DNA from: Lonicera japonica
Lineage: Eukaryota; Streptophyta; Magnoliopsida; Dipsacales; Caprifoliaceae
Direction of reading: 5' to 3'
Assembly: GCA_021464415.1 (NCBI GenBank)
Contig: CM038469.1
Span: forward strand, 2,086,501-2,150,500
DNA length: 64,000 nt
The notes beneath the pieces were generated by a model. The model was not told the DNA's origin. It ran no database searches and saw only the letters and a program-made list of their open reading frames with translations. Within the stretch, counting starts at the first letter, position 1, and the number at the start of each line of letters is the position of its first letter. A program made the position numbers and the translations under genes. Shown here one piece after another: positions 62,350 through 64,000 of the stretch.

Positions 62350-63068
62350 AAGTATCTCCAATGGTATAATTAGAATATCAATTATAATTAATTTTAATAA
62401 TGTGGCTAAAAAAACTTACCACAATGATATAATCAAATTTTAGCAATCATTTAACTAATAACCAAATTTACTCCCTATATAATCAAAATTAACAACTTTT
62501 TTCAATCATTAAAATGAAAGACCCACTAATTGTATTGGTTAAAGAAAATATAAGAGAATCTTTTGAAATTTTAGATAATCTAACTCCTTTTTTTCAAAAA
62601 AAATGTTGGATTGATTAATCTATGGTCAATCAATGACAACCCACAAATTTGACTATTGAGAAAAAATAACAAAACCCAGCATTGTTAACTCTAACAACTT
62701 ACTAATAACTTGTTTGGTTATATTTTAACTTACGAATTAGGCTTTTTATAATTGCTCAGTTCGTGAATTAATTAATTTGAGCATTTGGTTGTAAAAATGA
62801 ACTAATATATAAAATCAAAAACTTAAGTTAATACTTAAAATATTAAATAAGAAAACGTAGATATAAAGTTGAAATTACATAACTTACAAATATTATACAA
62901 GTTGATATGGAAAAAATCAAATTTTTTTGTTAAAATGAAATGATTTACAATATGTTAATTTACGATGAAATAGTTATAAATAAAATAATTTACGCAACTA
63001 AACGAATTCTAAATGAATAATCAAAAGTCATTTTGATTATACAATTTTAATTATTCTATTGGAGATGC
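62350..63068. mobile_element. MITE-like element with GGAGATGCT-type ends
   Basis: Left AAGTATCTCCAATGGTATAA and the reverse complement of the right end, GAGCATCTCCAATAGAATAA, are inverted. The end motif is shared with the elements at 3735-4230 and 23640-23994. A second element appears to be nested inside (62706-63009). Confidence 0.55.
62706..63009. mobile_element. Tourist-like MITE nested in the previous element
   Basis: TAACTTGTTTGGTTATA at the left and the complement of GAATTCGTTTAGTTGCG at the right, with TAA on both sides (62703-62705 and 63010-63012). Terminal identity is modest. Confidence 0.45.
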
Positions 63069-63703
63069 TCAATCGTAGCATTAATTTTGAGAAGACTCAA
63101 TTAGTTAGCATGAAAAACAGTTCGAGGGGAAATGGAGCATACTATTTCAATTAGTTGGCATTAATTTTGAGCAGACATTAAATCTGTTCAAAGGGTATAC
63201 TGTTTTTAAGCTTCACCACCAAGTGCATGAACTTTTTGAAAAGTGTTCTGCAGGAATCTCATAATGCATCAAAAAACTCCAAAACTAAAATAAGGAATGG
63301 TTGAAAAGCATAAAAGTACAGAACCCACCAAGAAAAAGGTTTTTCATATACACGTGAGCCCCTTTAGCGTCCATCTAAATAATTCCTATCCATGTTTTCT
63401 CCGGGGAAAAAAGAAGCAGCAGCCAAGACTAAAACAGTTTCCAATACAGACTGCTCGTACATAGGCAGGAAAGAACTAATTTGCTGAAAATTGGACTCTT
63501 ACTTGTCTCTCACGCTACAGGCTGAACTACTCTTGTTATGCCAAGCTCATAACGGTAACAAGAAACAGGGAAGCAGAATTCTTCGTGAAGGGACAAATGA
63601 TCTGTAACATGTTAAATGAGCTCCTGTTCTTTGAACTTTCAATTACCATACTTGGGATGAAAATGAGTTGACTGATGAGCACATTTGTCCTAATTGTACT
63701 TGA
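63069..63703. other. Spacer and 3' UTR of the ABC transporter gene
   Basis: No separate gene was seen. The last several hundred bases before 63704 are likely 3' UTR of the minus-strand gene. The fragment CAATTAGTTNGCAT occurs twice, near 63098-63111 and 63149-63162. Confidence 0.4.
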
Positions 63704-63784
63704 TCAAGCTAATGCATCTGTTTGTATTCTGTTTAGCCGGGCATAAAGTCCATTCTTGCGTAAAAGCTCCGTGTGGTCACCCAT
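63704..63784 (-). CDS. C-terminal exon of an ABC half-transporter (ABCB/TAP type), partial
   Basis: The minus-strand exon opens after a TATGCAG acceptor (63785) and reads MGDHTELLRKNGLYARLNRI then QTDALA and a TGA at 63704-63706. GDHTELL followed by GLYARL is the segment that ends ABC-B half-transporter nucleotide-binding domains, after the Walker B/H-loop region. The exon is phase 0 and the rest of the gene lies beyond the right edge; 63785-64000 looks like intron. Substrate and membrane cannot be inferred from 26 residues. Confidence 0.65.
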   Translation of the reverse strand: MGDHTELLRKNGLYARLNRIQTDALA

Positions 63785-64000
63785 CTGCATACCAAATCAT
63801 TCACTCATATTTTACCAATTACCATTTTCATGGTGTTGAATAATGGAACAGCTTTGCTCTTTACAAGAGAAAAAACCCTTGTCTTGTGTGTCAGCAACTT
63901 AAAAGAATACACCAAAACGAGGGCTACAATGAACCTAAGTCCGTCCACTCTTTTGATAATAAACACGGAATGAAAAGGGTTTGCTCAACCACCTATGGCT

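Overview
The window is nuclear DNA of a flowering plant, most likely a eudicot. It is AT-rich, has GT-AG introns of 0.1-1.9 kb, a plant-type tRNA-Asp, a PLS/E-class pentatricopeptide protein and a plant AGC-VIII kinase, and its intergenic space is packed with small plant transposons. I cannot name the species. Nothing viral and no CRISPR-like structure was seen.

Layout, left to right. 398-2266 (+): family-17 glycosyltransferase, two exons. 2267-6119: repeats, including a 1.07-kb Mutator-like element with a perfect 9-bp target duplication. 6120-6191 (+): tRNA-Asp(GUC). 6328-13318 (+): about 18 exons of a plastid MurJ-type lipid II flippase homologue carrying several lesions, so probably a decaying gene; one intron holds a Helitron with a MITE nested in it. 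14861-16057 (+): chalcone-isomerase-fold protein, four exons. 17207-18653: hAT element with a broken transposase tail. 19874-21985 (+): intron-less PPR protein. 24508-25658 (+): armadillo-repeat protein. 26641-29316: inverted Helitron of the same family as the first, with two nested elements. 30369-32940 (-): sucrase/ferredoxin-like protein, five exons. 33.4-42.6 kb: gene-poor, with three well-bounded inverted-repeat elements and retroposon remnants. 42605-45056 (-): D6PK-type kinase with a 5'-UTR intron. 46-50.6 kb: fold-back element, hAT element and Tourist-like debris. 50671-60322 (-): nucleoporin GP210, three exons, with two MITEs in its first intron. 60.5-63.1 kb: a run of MITEs. 63704-63784 (-): last exon of an ABC half-transporter that continues past the right edge.

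The genes are unrelated housekeeping or regulatory loci and I see no operon-like or pathway cluster. The two most unusual things are the MurJ homologue, which has a lost splice acceptor, two GC donors and several frame breaks although neighbouring genes are intact, and the dense record of nested transposon insertions, many dated relative to each other by intact target duplications. I did not find a convincing undescribed biological system. Family assignments come from recognising protein motifs by eye; exon borders come from splice consensus plus reading-frame continuity.
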